The position numbers were made by a program, and so were the translations under genes. From assembly GCA_963761035.1 (NCBI GenBank), contig CAVXFH010000002.1, forward strand, positions 2,418,001 through 2,482,000: a stretch of DNA of 64,000 nucleotides, read 5' to 3'. This DNA is from JARRQJ01 sp963761035 (GTDB taxonomy: Bacteria; Pseudomonadota; Gammaproteobacteria; DRLM01). Below are positions 18,389 through 26,348 of the stretch, piece by piece. The notes beneath the pieces are model-generated. The model saw nothing but the letters and a program-made list of their open reading frames with translations. It did not search any database and had not been told where the DNA came from. Position 1 is the first letter of the stretch. Each line of letters opens with the position of its first letter.

Positions 18389-19127
18389 GGCGCATGGCTT
18401 CGCCGAAGAAACGCAATTCTTCCTGAAGGCTGGCTTGCAGGCGTTGTGGCCCGATTTGAACGCTGATGCCGGCCAACAGCGCGGGGTCTACGCGGAATTC
18501 GCCGGCGACCGGCATGGCCAAGGTCTTCTGCAAGACGGCCGCCAAACGTTGCCTCTGGGTATCGTTCAAGGGGAAGGCGCTCACTATTTGCGCGGGCGTT
18601 TGCATCTTGCGCTGGGCGTCGGCAAGGGTTTTGCGCTGGTCCTCGGGCAGGGCGGCGAGGTCTTCCAGTAACATATCCAGCAATTTTGCTTCCACGGTTG
18701 GGTCGGCGAGGCGTTGCAACAGCTTGGTCGCGAATTCTCCGCTGAGCGACAGCGCTTGCTGACGCGCCTCGCGTAACAGGTCCTCGCGGCGGCGTGCGGC
18801 TAGTACTTGCTCTTTCTGGCGTAGGTCGGCCAACTCTACTTGAAGTTGCTCCAAGAGTTTTTGACGCTCCGTCTCGATTTCTTCCCGGAGTTCCTTACGC
18901 GCTTCCTCTCGTTCCTTTTGCCAATCGCTCAGGCGGTTTTCATATTGTTCCTTGAGGGAAGTTGCCGCGTCTTGCGTGGACTGGGCTTCTTCCAGACCCT
19001 TGGAAATGGCGGCGCGGCGCTGCGCGACGACGTTCATCACAGGGCGGTAGAGGAAACGCTGCAGGATCCACATCAGCACCAAAAAGTTGATGATCTCGAG
19101 TATGAAGGTAGTCCAGTCCAATTCCAC
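18375..19127 (-). CDS. atpF: N-ATPase b subunit, long form
   Basis: 250 aa: one N-terminal TM helix (about res 8-28), then a long charged coiled coil (about 35-130) and a C-terminal globular part. It is longer than the roughly 156-aa b chain of E. coli. N-ATPase operons have no delta gene (atpH), and none is present here; the extended b chain probably supplies the peripheral stalk's contact with F1. Confidence 0.9.
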   Translation of the reverse strand: MELDWTTFILEIINFLVLMWILQRFLYRPVMNVVAQRRAAISKGLEEAQSTQDAATSLKEQYENRLSDWQKEREEARKELREEIETERQKLLEQLQVELADLRQKEQVLAARRREDLLREARQQALSLSGEFATKLLQRLADPTVEAKLLDMLLEDLAALPEDQRKTLADAQRKMQTPAQIVSAFPLNDTQRQRLAAVLQKTLAMPVAGEFRVDPALLAGISVQIGPQRLQASLQEELRFFGEAMRHEQQ

Positions 19128-19154
19128 GAATGCGATTCCTTAGGTAGCGGCTGC

Positions 19155-19421
19155 TTATTTCAGCAGGTATTCCAGCAAGGGATTGCGGAACAGGATGATC
19201 AGCACGATCACCAACACGTAAATCGCCAAGGACTCGATCATAGCGAGCCCAATGAACAAGGTGCGGGTGATGGACTTTTCCGATTCCGGCTGGCGTGCCA
19301 TGGAGTCGAGAGCCTGGGCGATGGCGCGGCCCATGGCCAGGGCCGGGCCCATGACCCCGATGGCGATGGCCAAGGCGGCGGCCACCGTAGAGGCGAGGAC
19401 GAACCAACTCATGTTTGACAT
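19155..19421 (-). CDS. atpE: N-ATPase c subunit (rotor ring)
   Basis: 88 aa, two TM helices joined by the SMARQPE loop. Ion-binding residues: E63 with S64 and Y68 in the second helix (IESLAIY). At the helix-1 position holding Gln in Na+-type rings (Q32 in Ilyobacter) this protein has Met30, and the residue after ES is Leu65, not Thr. The Na+ ligand set is therefore incomplete, so coupling ion is uncertain. Confidence 0.93.
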   Translation of the reverse strand: MSNMSWFVLASTVAAALAIAIGVMGPALAMGRAIAQALDSMARQPESEKSITRTLFIGLAMIESLAIYVLVIVLIILFRNPLLEYLLK

Positions 19422-19424
19422 GCC

Positions 19425-20099
19425 TTACTCCTTTTCACGTTGTCTTCGTAATTGATGCGATTGCATCGCCCCGGCGATATAGATCAGCGCCAGCATGCCG
19501 AAGATATAGGCCTGCACCAGGGCCTCGATGATGTGCAGCATCAGGATGGGCACCGGCGCGAGAAAGCCCGCCACCAGTAGGATCAGCAAGGCAGCCATCT
19601 CCAGGCTCATAATGTTGCCGAACAGACGTACCGCCAGCGCCACGGTGCGGGTAATTTCGCTGATGATGTGAAACGGCAGCAAAAATGGCGTGGGGCGCAG
19701 GTAATGACCGAGATACGTTTTCAGACCTTCGCTTCGGATGCCGAACCAGTGTACCGAGAGAAACACCAGGATCGCCAGGGCCGCGGTGGTGGAAAGTTGG
19801 CCGGTAGGGGCGTGCACGCCCGGGATGACGCCGCTGAGATTAGCAACCACCAGAAACAGCCACAAGGTGGTGAGAAACGGCAGTACCTTGTCGGCTTGTT
19901 CGGGCAGCACCGCGCGCACTGCGTCGTCGATGGCACCGAGACTGCCTTCCAGTGCGGTCTGCAACGGTCCCGGCTGCAGTTGTAGGCGCCGAGTGACCAG
20001 CAGGGAAAACAGGGCGAGGATTGCCATGATTACCCAGGTGGTACCCACCACTTGGTTAATTGCCAGGGGACCAAAGTGAAATAGGATTGGGTTTTCCAT
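19425..20099 (-). CDS. atpB: N-ATPase a subunit
   Basis: 224 aa, five to six TM segments. The essential stator arginine is in LAVRLFGNIMS. Forms the ion half-channels next to the c ring. Starts 5 bp after the atpQ-like stop, so there is no room for the atpR gene usual at this place. Confidence 0.93.
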   Translation of the reverse strand: MENPILFHFGPLAINQVVGTTWVIMAILALFSLLVTRRLQLQPGPLQTALEGSLGAIDDAVRAVLPEQADKVLPFLTTLWLFLVVANLSGVIPGVHAPTGQLSTTAALAILVFLSVHWFGIRSEGLKTYLGHYLRPTPFLLPFHIISEITRTVALAVRLFGNIMSLEMAALLILLVAGFLAPVPILMLHIIEALVQAYIFGMLALIYIAGAMQSHQLRRQREKE

Positions 20100-20104
20100 A
20101 CCCG

Positions 20105-20386
20105 CTACTCCCTCACGTACAGATAGACGTTCACGCCGCCCACCACCAAACCCAAAAAGATCATGCTCAGCGTCCAGCGCATCGAGTAACCCGGCAGCAT
20201 ACCGTCCAGCCAGCGGCCCAGATAGGCTCCGGCGACCACCGGCAACACCAGCAGCAGACCCAGGGTACCTATATATGTGGTCTGGGCAAGCAGCGTGGGG
20301 CGCTCTCGTTCCGCCTTCTTCAGGCGCTCCACCTGCTCGTCGATGCGCTGCTGCAAGCGTTGCTTGTCGTCCTGGGGATCAGCCAT
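20105..20386 (-). CDS. atpQ: AtpQ/AtpI-like small membrane subunit of the N-ATPase operon
   Basis: 93 aa: a charged coiled-coil start (about 5-30) then two TM helices (about 35-55 and 68-90) with GAYLGRWLD, the signature of the putative F0F1 subunit (ATPase_gene1/AtpI) family. Its usual roles are assembly of the c ring or Mg2+ handling. Overlaps the atpC end by 8 bp. Confidence 0.85.
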   Translation of the reverse strand: MADPQDDKQRLQQRIDEQVERLKKAERERPTLLAQTTYIGTLGLLLVLPVVAGAYLGRWLDGMLPGYSMRWTLSMIFLGLVVGGVNVYLYVRE

Positions 20387-20774
20387 GTTGCAAGTCCCGC
20401 AAACGCTTCAACATCTCCTCTTCCATGCGGCGCAGGCTTTCCTTGATGCGCTGCAGGCCGGCCTCTTCCCGGTGCAGTTGTTCGTGCAGCACGGCATTGA
20501 TGCGCCCGTAGTCGTTATCGCGTACATAATGCCGGGTATTGAGAAAGAGCTGATTGTCCACAAAGTAGAGTAAGGCGCCGGGCAGCGCAAGATACTGCCA
20601 GGCCTGGTCGCCGCAGCGGTAACGCGCCAGGCCGAAGCGCAACGCGGCCATGAAGCGGGCATGATGGGCCTGAATGCCGAAACTCCCCGAGTCATCTTCG
20701 CCGACGAAACTGGTGGCGCCTTCGATCAATTCGTATTGAGTGGCGCTCTGCAAGTGCAAGCTGAATACCGTCAT
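20379..20774 (-). CDS. atpC: N-ATPase epsilon subunit
   Basis: 131 aa from the ATG at 20774, overlapping the atpD stop (ATGA); the longer frame to 20858 is not needed. Beta-sandwich domain (HLQSATQYELIEGATSFV... GIQAHHARFMAAL) and a helical C-terminus. Follows beta directly, as in all N-ATPase operons. Confidence 0.9.
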   Translation of the reverse strand: MTVFSLHLQSATQYELIEGATSFVGEDDSGSFGIQAHHARFMAALRFGLARYRCGDQAWQYLALPGALLYFVDNQLFLNTRHYVRDNDYGRINAVLHEQLHREEAGLQRIKESLRRMEEEMLKRLRDLQHG

Positions 20775-22168
20775 GCCGCGTTCTCCCGCAGGGTGCCGCG
20801 CATGTAACAGCGGTCTTCCGCCAATTCGTCGTAATCGCCGCGGAGGAAGGCCTCGCAATCGGCCAGCGTGTCTGGCAAAGACACCGAGACGCCGGTTAAA
20901 CCGGTGTGGGTTGCGGTGACATGGAAGGGTTGAGTGAGATAGCGCTGTAATTTTCGTGCACGCAACACGATGAGCCTGTCCTGCGCGGAGAGTTCGGACA
21001 AGCCCAGCATCGTGATGATGTCTTCCAACTCGTGATAGCGGGCGAGGTGTTCCCGTACTCCTTCGGCGACGGCATAGTGGCGGTCGCCCACGATATGTCT
21101 GTCCATCATCTTGCTGCCGGAAAGCAGCGGGTCCACCGCCGGATAGATACCGCGTCCCGCCTGGGTACGCGACAGGATCACGCTGGTGTCGAGGTGGCTC
21201 AACAGCGCGCTCACTGCCGGGTCGCTCATGTCGTCGGCGGGGACATATACCGCCTGTACCGCGGTGATCGCCCCTTGCTGGGTGGAAATGATCCGGTCCT
21301 GCAGTTCCGCCACTTCGCTCATCAGGGTAGGTTGATATCCCACCGTGGCGGGGATGCGTCCCAGCAGACCGGAGATCTCACTGCCGGCCTGGACGAAGCG
21401 GAACACATTGTCCATGAGGAACAGCACTTCCTTGCGTAAGGTATCGCGCAGGTATTCCGCGTAGGTCAGCGCGCTCAATCCCACGCGGAAACGCACCCCG
21501 GGCGAGGCGTCCATCTGTCCGAACACCATCAGGGTTTGCGGCATTACCCCGGCGTTCTGCATCTCGCGCCATAATTCGTGGCCTTCGCGATTGCGTTCGC
21601 CGACGCCGGCGAAGACCGATACGCCTTTATGCAGGGTGGCGATGGCGTGCATGAATTCCATGATCAATACCGTCTTGCCCACCCCGGCGCCGCCGAACAG
21701 CCCGGTCTTGCCGCCGCGCACGAAGGGACAGAGCAGGTCGATGACCTTGATGCCGGTTTCGAGGATTTCGCGGGAGGCGACGGTCTCGTGCAGCGGCGCC
21801 GGCTTGGCGAGGATGTTGCGGTACTCTTGCGTCTGCAGCGGTGCGCCGCCGTCCAGCGGGTCGCCGAAGACATTGAGCAGGCGGCCCAGGCAGGTCTCGC
21901 TTACCGGTACGTGCAGCGGTGCACCGCTGTCATGGACTGGCATGCCGCGCCGCAGACCGCTGGTGCTATGCAGGGTGATGGCGCGCACCCGTCGTTCATC
22001 CAAATGGGCATGTACTTCGAAGGTATAGCGTTCATCGTTGAGGAAGGTATAAAGGGCGCGATGCAAAGCGGGCAGCGCGTCGCAGGCAATGTCCACCACC
22101 GGTCCATGCACCTCGACGATGGTGCCGATGACGGGATGATCTTCCGCCGGTAGCGGTGCGACTGACAA
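20771..22168 (-). CDS. atpD: N-ATPase beta subunit (catalytic)
   Basis: 465 aa from a TTG with AAGGAAGG upstream. P-loop GGAGVGKT at 159-166, catalytic GVGERNREG, FLMDNVFRFVQAGSE and the GYQPTLMSEVAELQDR loop. First gene of the operon, as in N-ATPases, where the order is D-C-Q-R-B-E-F-A-G. The cluster is separate from the normal F-ATPase operon, which lies outside this window if present. Confidence 0.95.
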   Translation of the reverse strand: MSVAPLPAEDHPVIGTIVEVHGPVVDIACDALPALHRALYTFLNDERYTFEVHAHLDERRVRAITLHSTSGLRRGMPVHDSGAPLHVPVSETCLGRLLNVFGDPLDGGAPLQTQEYRNILAKPAPLHETVASREILETGIKVIDLLCPFVRGGKTGLFGGAGVGKTVLIMEFMHAIATLHKGVSVFAGVGERNREGHELWREMQNAGVMPQTLMVFGQMDASPGVRFRVGLSALTYAEYLRDTLRKEVLFLMDNVFRFVQAGSEISGLLGRIPATVGYQPTLMSEVAELQDRIISTQQGAITAVQAVYVPADDMSDPAVSALLSHLDTSVILSRTQAGRGIYPAVDPLLSGSKMMDRHIVGDRHYAVAEGVREHLARYHELEDIITMLGLSELSAQDRLIVLRARKLQRYLTQPFHVTATHTGLTGVSVSLPDTLADCEAFLRGDYDELAEDRCYMRGTLRENAA

Positions 22169-22539
22169 ACGCGGCCTTCCTTAGATTTAACGTATACCCC
22201 AAGCTCGCATTATCATAGCAATATCGCACCGTTGATGCGCGGTTTTCGGCGCTTATATAAATTTATTGTGCTTGCGGGTAGGCGGTGCGTGCAGAGGGTA
22301 AATGGTGTGCATGCCGCACGAAGCGCGGCGGCGTAGGCGGGAACGAGCGATTGCGACGTGAAGGCACATGCGACGAGGGCAAGATCGTTCACCAGGACCA
22401 GGCGCGGCGGCAGGCAGCAGGGCGGGCGTTCTACAACACCTCAAAGTTTAGGCTGCGCGACCGCAAGACCCGCTCCGGCCGGTCGGAAACGCGCGGCGGA
22501 TTTTATCTCGCAAATTAAAAATTACTAAAGAATCTTAAA
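22169..22539. other. Upstream region of the N-ATPase operon
   Basis: No supported gene. Contains the likely atpD promoter area (22170-22250, with AT-rich stretches) and GC-rich sequence beyond 22300 with no similarity I recognise. Confidence 0.4.
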
Positions 22540-22821
22540 ATGCCAACCGATAGGCACTATAGACACGCTGCCATATTGGATACGCTCATGGACGTAAAGA
22601 CACTCGATATCTATTGGGATACCTTGCGGGTTGAATTGTTGAACACAGGCGATCCACGCAAAAAGGCGCTGGTGGATTTGGTGGACGATACCATGGCGTT
22701 ATCCAAAGGACAGCCGGCCGTTAGTAGAATACCTCCCCCGATGAGAATAAATACTCCAGTGAGAATAGTTCCGAAAACGCTATCTAAACATTTAGCCTCA
22801 AAAAGTTGGCGAAGTATTTAA
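22540..22821 (+). CDS. Hypothetical small protein, uncertain
   Basis: 93 aa. The first 60 residues have a plausible protein-like composition (TLDIYWDTLRVELLNTGDPRKKAL); the last 30 do not. No good ribosome site and no family recognised. It may be the remnant of a longer gene. Confidence 0.25.
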   Translation: MPTDRHYRHAAILDTLMDVKTLDIYWDTLRVELLNTGDPRKKALVDLVDDTMALSKGQPAVSRIPPPMRINTPVRIVPKTLSKHLASKSWRSI

Positions 22822-23633
22822 TCTTCCCTCGCTATATAAATAGCGCCATTGTAAAGATACCACCGCATTTCCGCTAAACATACAACTTATCCTCCGTCTT
22901 CGTCTCTTCCGAGCTAATGAATCCGGGTATTGGATAGGATATCCAGCCTTTTCATTGGGTCACGCCAGTAATTGTGAGGTTCAAATAGCAATCACATAAT
23001 TCGCCGGAAGGTGAGTTCGGTTTGTACCAAATCATTCTGCCGGAGTGCCGATATCTCGGCGAGCTCTTTCAGGTAGTTTCCTTGTCGCTCGGTTCCTTGT
23101 ATATCCAATTGCAATTCGCTCCGCATGAAAACTCATCAATGGCCGAAATGATCTTTATTGACCTCACAAGCCGCCATGATGTCTAAATCCTACCGGCCTA
23201 GTATCATTTTTATTGGAGACACGATGTAACCAAGAAATACCTGAAGAGCAATTGGCGCTACAATAAATATCGATAACGATATCGTCTCTCTGTAGGGCAT
23301 ATCCCTAGCGGACTGCGCAATAAGGTGTGCACCGGCAATCCGCCGCCGCCGCATATTTAGCGGCCGGGTTGCCGTCATTGCATTTCTCTGCTAGGTTTTA
23401 TCCGCGCCTATGTGAGGAAAAGCCGGCTATGGATGGGTGTCTTTTATATCTATTAGAGCCGACTTTAAATTCCAAGCAGATCGGATGTCCTCTTGGTAAA
23501 TATGTTCTGAGTCTTCGGGGGGGCGATGGGCAATACCACTTTTCTTTCCACGGCAGAAGCAAAAATTTATGCCACACGCTATTGCCTTCTTCATTATTTA
23601 CTAACTCGATTATATGTGGGAGTTAAATACGGA
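22822..23633. other. AT-rich stretch without a supported gene
   Basis: Short open frames only. A 36-residue hydrophobic peptide could be read on the minus strand near 23190-23300 but has no ribosome site. Confidence 0.4.
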
Positions 23634-23950
23634 TCGGTTATTAACTGTGTCCTAGTACTCGCCATCTATATTTATTAATCAGGCAACGCTTAATTTCGTC
23701 TCTAATATAAAATGGATCGCCCGACTCACCCATATTCGCCGCAGATTGGTGTGCAATTTGCCTGCACTTATATTTATCGCGTTCTAAATCCCGCGCATTC
23801 TTAGTGTCATGAACATACGTAGTCTGTGCACAGACTCCAACAAATAACATTAGCCCAATCACCGTCCCCATAACTAATTTATTCATTTTATACCCTCCCA
23901 ACTTCTTGGGATGGAACCCCCATATTCACAACGTCTTGTTATCAGATTAC
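23634..23950 (-). repeat. Inverted duplicate, copy 1 (lipoprotein unit)
   Basis: About 317 bp, close to 90 percent identical by eye to 35594-35911 in opposite orientation. It covers the lipoprotein gene plus about 65 bp upstream, including a conserved TAATCTGATAAC-ACGTTGTGAATATG block. Confidence 0.9.
23641..23886 (-). CDS. Small putative lipoprotein, copy 1
   Basis: 81 aa from the ATG at 23886 with GGGAGGG upstream. Signal sequence MNKLVMGTVIGLMLFVGVC: the lipobox has degraded to VGVC, whereas copy 2 has VGGC. The mature part has DLERDKYKCRQIAHQSAA and DEIKRCLINKY, two Cys that may pair. No family recognised; the pattern resembles small entry-type lipoproteins with a conserved C-terminal Cys. 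Copy 2 lies at 35659-35904. Confidence 0.75.
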   Translation of the reverse strand: MNKLVMGTVIGLMLFVGVCAQTTYVHDTKNARDLERDKYKCRQIAHQSAANMGESGDPFYIRDEIKRCLINKYRWRVLGHS

Positions 23951-24190
23951 AGCGAACCCCTCTCACCTACCCATTCCCTACTAATAGGGAAATTTACAGG
24001 GAATTTTTGATTTATTTTTAGCCATTTCCGGTATAAGATAAATTTGTTATTGGCTGTTTTATAGACTGTTTGTTTCACGATTCACTAGAAGTCTCATCAG
24101 GAGATTAAATCTCGGCCTCAGGGAATAATTTACCCTGATCACGCAAAAACAGGAAAATGACTTCGGTTATAGTCTTAGAACATCATTATA
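23951..24190. other. AT-rich intergenic region
   Basis: No gene seen. Includes the imperfect repeat CCCTACTAATAGGG and runs of A/T. Confidence 0.4.
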
Positions 24191-24328
24191 ATGATAGCAT
24201 TAACGGTTACACCTTTGCCGCTCGAAGACGGTGAAGCGGTGCGAATCGATGGTGGTTTAAAACTGAACCGAGGAAAAAAGGTGTTTATTCTTCCTATACT
24301 CATGATCATGATTCGATTTAGTAGGTAA
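24191..24328 (+). CDS. 45-residue ORF with AbrB/VapB-like sequence, or leader peptide
   Basis: Reads MIALTVTPLPLEDG then EAVRIDGGLKLNRGKKVFIL and a hydrophobic end. The middle resembles the swapped-hairpin DNA-binding motif of AbrB/VapB antitoxins (GxAVRIPxxLxLxxGdkVfI). No ribosome site at 24191; an internal GTG at 24281 has GAGGAAAAAAG in front and would give a 15-residue peptide ending 4 bp before the next gene. Uncertain. Confidence 0.3.
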   Translation: MIALTVTPLPLEDGEAVRIDGGLKLNRGKKVFILPILMIMIRFSR

Positions 24329-24332
24329 TCCA

Positions 24333-25205
24333 TTGGACATTATTCAACTTTCCTTATTACGCGGCGTCTGCCAAATGCCCGGTTATGTTGCACACGCGAA
24401 GGAGTATTTTCAGCGCGAAGGTCTCAATGTGCGCATCACCGTAGCTCCCACGGCCTGGGTAGTTCCTCAACGCCTTGTTGCCGGTGATGTGCAATTTGCA
24501 GTGATGCCTTGGACACGCGTTGCTGCATCCAGCGCGAAGGGTGAAGGTCTTGTCGTGGTGTGCGGAAGCGGATGCGAAGAAGCAGCCATTGTTATTCGCA
24601 AGGGACTTGATCCCAGTGAGGTACGTAAGATCGCGGTTCCTTTGCGCGGTGGAATCAAGGATCTTACGGCGCGTGCTTTGGTTGAGAGCCTTGGATGGAC
24701 TGAAATTGAATGGGTGCGCCAACCTTCCGGTGACGGTGCGATCATAGCATTTGTGGGACAAGGTGCCGACGCCGCATCGATGGTGGAGCCCTACGCCTCC
24801 ATGCTAGTTGGGCTAGGCATGGGAACGGTATTGAAACGTACCGGTGATCTTTGGCCCGGGGCACCGGGTTGTTCACTTGCAACGACTGAAAAGATGACGC
24901 AAGATCGACCCGATGTTGTGGAGAAAATGGTACGTGCTTACGTCGCAGGTGCGAAGTTTATTGCCGACAATCCTGTCGAGTCTGCACATATTGCATCGGA
25001 ATACATTGGGATTAATCCTGAATTTATCCGCACATCCCTACATCATTGCAGACCGAATGTGCACTCCTTCAGCAATCGCGAGTCGGTTCATAGTATATTG
25101 AATCTCATGAAAGATTTAGGATATGTCGATCAGGTTCCCGATCGATTTCTGGAAACGACATTTCTGGATCGAATCTCACCTGCAGCGATAACACCAGCAA
25201 GGTAA
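24333..25205 (+). CDS. THI5/NMT1-like (SsuA-fold) protein without signal peptide
   Basis: 290 aa from TTG. Fold markers of the periplasmic binding-protein type II family: GVCQMPGYVAHAKEYFQREGLNV, VQFAVMPWTRVAASSAKGE, GGIKDLTARALVESLGW, GADAASMVEPYASML, and NPVESAHIASEYIGI. There is no signal peptide or lipobox and no ABC genes, so it is probably cytoplasmic, like THI5/MqnA-type enzymes of this fold. First gene of a tight three-gene operon. Confidence 0.75.
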   Translation: MDIIQLSLLRGVCQMPGYVAHAKEYFQREGLNVRITVAPTAWVVPQRLVAGDVQFAVMPWTRVAASSAKGEGLVVVCGSGCEEAAIVIRKGLDPSEVRKIAVPLRGGIKDLTARALVESLGWTEIEWVRQPSGDGAIIAFVGQGADAASMVEPYASMLVGLGMGTVLKRTGDLWPGAPGCSLATTEKMTQDRPDVVEKMVRAYVAGAKFIADNPVESAHIASEYIGINPEFIRTSLHHCRPNVHSFSNRESVHSILNLMKDLGYVDQVPDRFLETTFLDRISPAAITPAR

Positions 25206-25214
25206 AATCCATCC

Positions 25215-26348
25215 ATGCCTCGACCCACACTCGTGTGTTGTGCCTATCACTTTGGCTATGGACCCGCGGCGAAGTTGTTACACATCGCGCGAAAATTGAC
25301 TCGATATGATTTGAGGCTGGTCTTTCTAGGATATGGAATTTCGCGGGAACTCGCGCTGCGTAGTGAAATCTTCGATGAAGTGATCCAAATGTCGCCCCAA
25401 TCTCCAATTGGACAATCCATCCTTGCCAAAGCCAGCGCCGTACTGAGTCTGATGGATCGTGAAAATACAGCGGTTGCTTTGGCGATGGGTAAACGGGTCT
25501 ATGCCGTCGATTCACTTGCTTGGATGCGAGATCGCTTCACGGATCTGGAGAAGTCCGTACATCGATATTGGGTGCAGCGGTTCGTAGATGATGAAAGTAC
25601 TCGATCAATGATCGGCGACCATGCAAGACTGGTGGGCCCGATCGTTGGAGATTGCATTTCAGATTCAGCATCACGCAATGGGCCCATACTTGTGAATCTC
25701 GGAGGATGTGACTCTCCTTTAAGCAGTACCACTCAAAACCTAGCATACGTGGATTTTGTAATCAGTGGACTTGAAGCCCTTTCAAAAGAATCAATTTTGC
25801 TGGCCGGCGAAAAGTGTGTTGATCACATACGTTCCCGACTGCGTACATCCAAAATCGAAGTGATGAGTGTGGCGCATGATCAGGCCTTGCAATTAATTTC
25901 CTGCGCATCGCAAGTACTGACATCGCCGGGGCTTACGGCTACATATGAATGTTTTCAAGCAGGTGTGCCAACTTATTTTCTCCCACCTCAGAATTACAGC
26001 CAATGGTGGATCTTGAATCACTTGCGCGAACACAATCTCGCCTCCCGTTCATTCCACTGGTCCGATTTATTGCATGATCATGGCATACAACCTCGCATGG
26101 CCGTGGACGAACGCACTCAATTGGTTTATGGTGCGATTGAGAGAATCAGCGCATCGTCCATCGCCAAGCATCAACTTCGCAAGGAAATCGAAATGGTGAT
26201 GCAGGATCACGACAACAATTTGGTACGACGACAGCGAGACTTTTTTGCATCGCTCGGATCGCCTGGGACCGATTCCATCGCGGAAGAATTATGGTTCGAT
26301 TTGTGCGATATTGGTTCGAGCCATCAAACTTCAGGAGCCATCGGGTGA
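25215..26348 (+). CDS. GT-B-like glycosyltransferase
   Basis: 377 aa, 9 bp after the previous gene. The C-terminal half has the MurG/UGT-type layout: NLGGCDSPLS, a helix, AGEKCVDHI, SCASQVLTSPGLTATYECFQAGVPTYFLPPQNYSQW. The N-terminal half begins CCAYHFGYGPAAKLLHIAR, a GT-B-like first strand and helix. The sugar donor and acceptor are unknown. Overlaps the next start (GTGA). Confidence 0.65.
   Translation: MPRPTLVCCAYHFGYGPAAKLLHIARKLTRYDLRLVFLGYGISRELALRSEIFDEVIQMSPQSPIGQSILAKASAVLSLMDRENTAVALAMGKRVYAVDSLAWMRDRFTDLEKSVHRYWVQRFVDDESTRSMIGDHARLVGPIVGDCISDSASRNGPILVNLGGCDSPLSSTTQNLAYVDFVISGLEALSKESILLAGEKCVDHIRSRLRTSKIEVMSVAHDQALQLISCASQVLTSPGLTATYECFQAGVPTYFLPPQNYSQWWILNHLREHNLASRSFHWSDLLHDHGIQPRMAVDERTQLVYGAIERISASSIAKHQLRKEIEMVMQDHDNNLVRRQRDFFASLGSPGTDSIAEELWFDLCDIGSSHQTSGAIG

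Noticed and set aside
20775..20858. Longer start for the epsilon subunit
   Set aside because: The extra 28 residues come from the atpD coding region; the ATGA overlap start fits the family.
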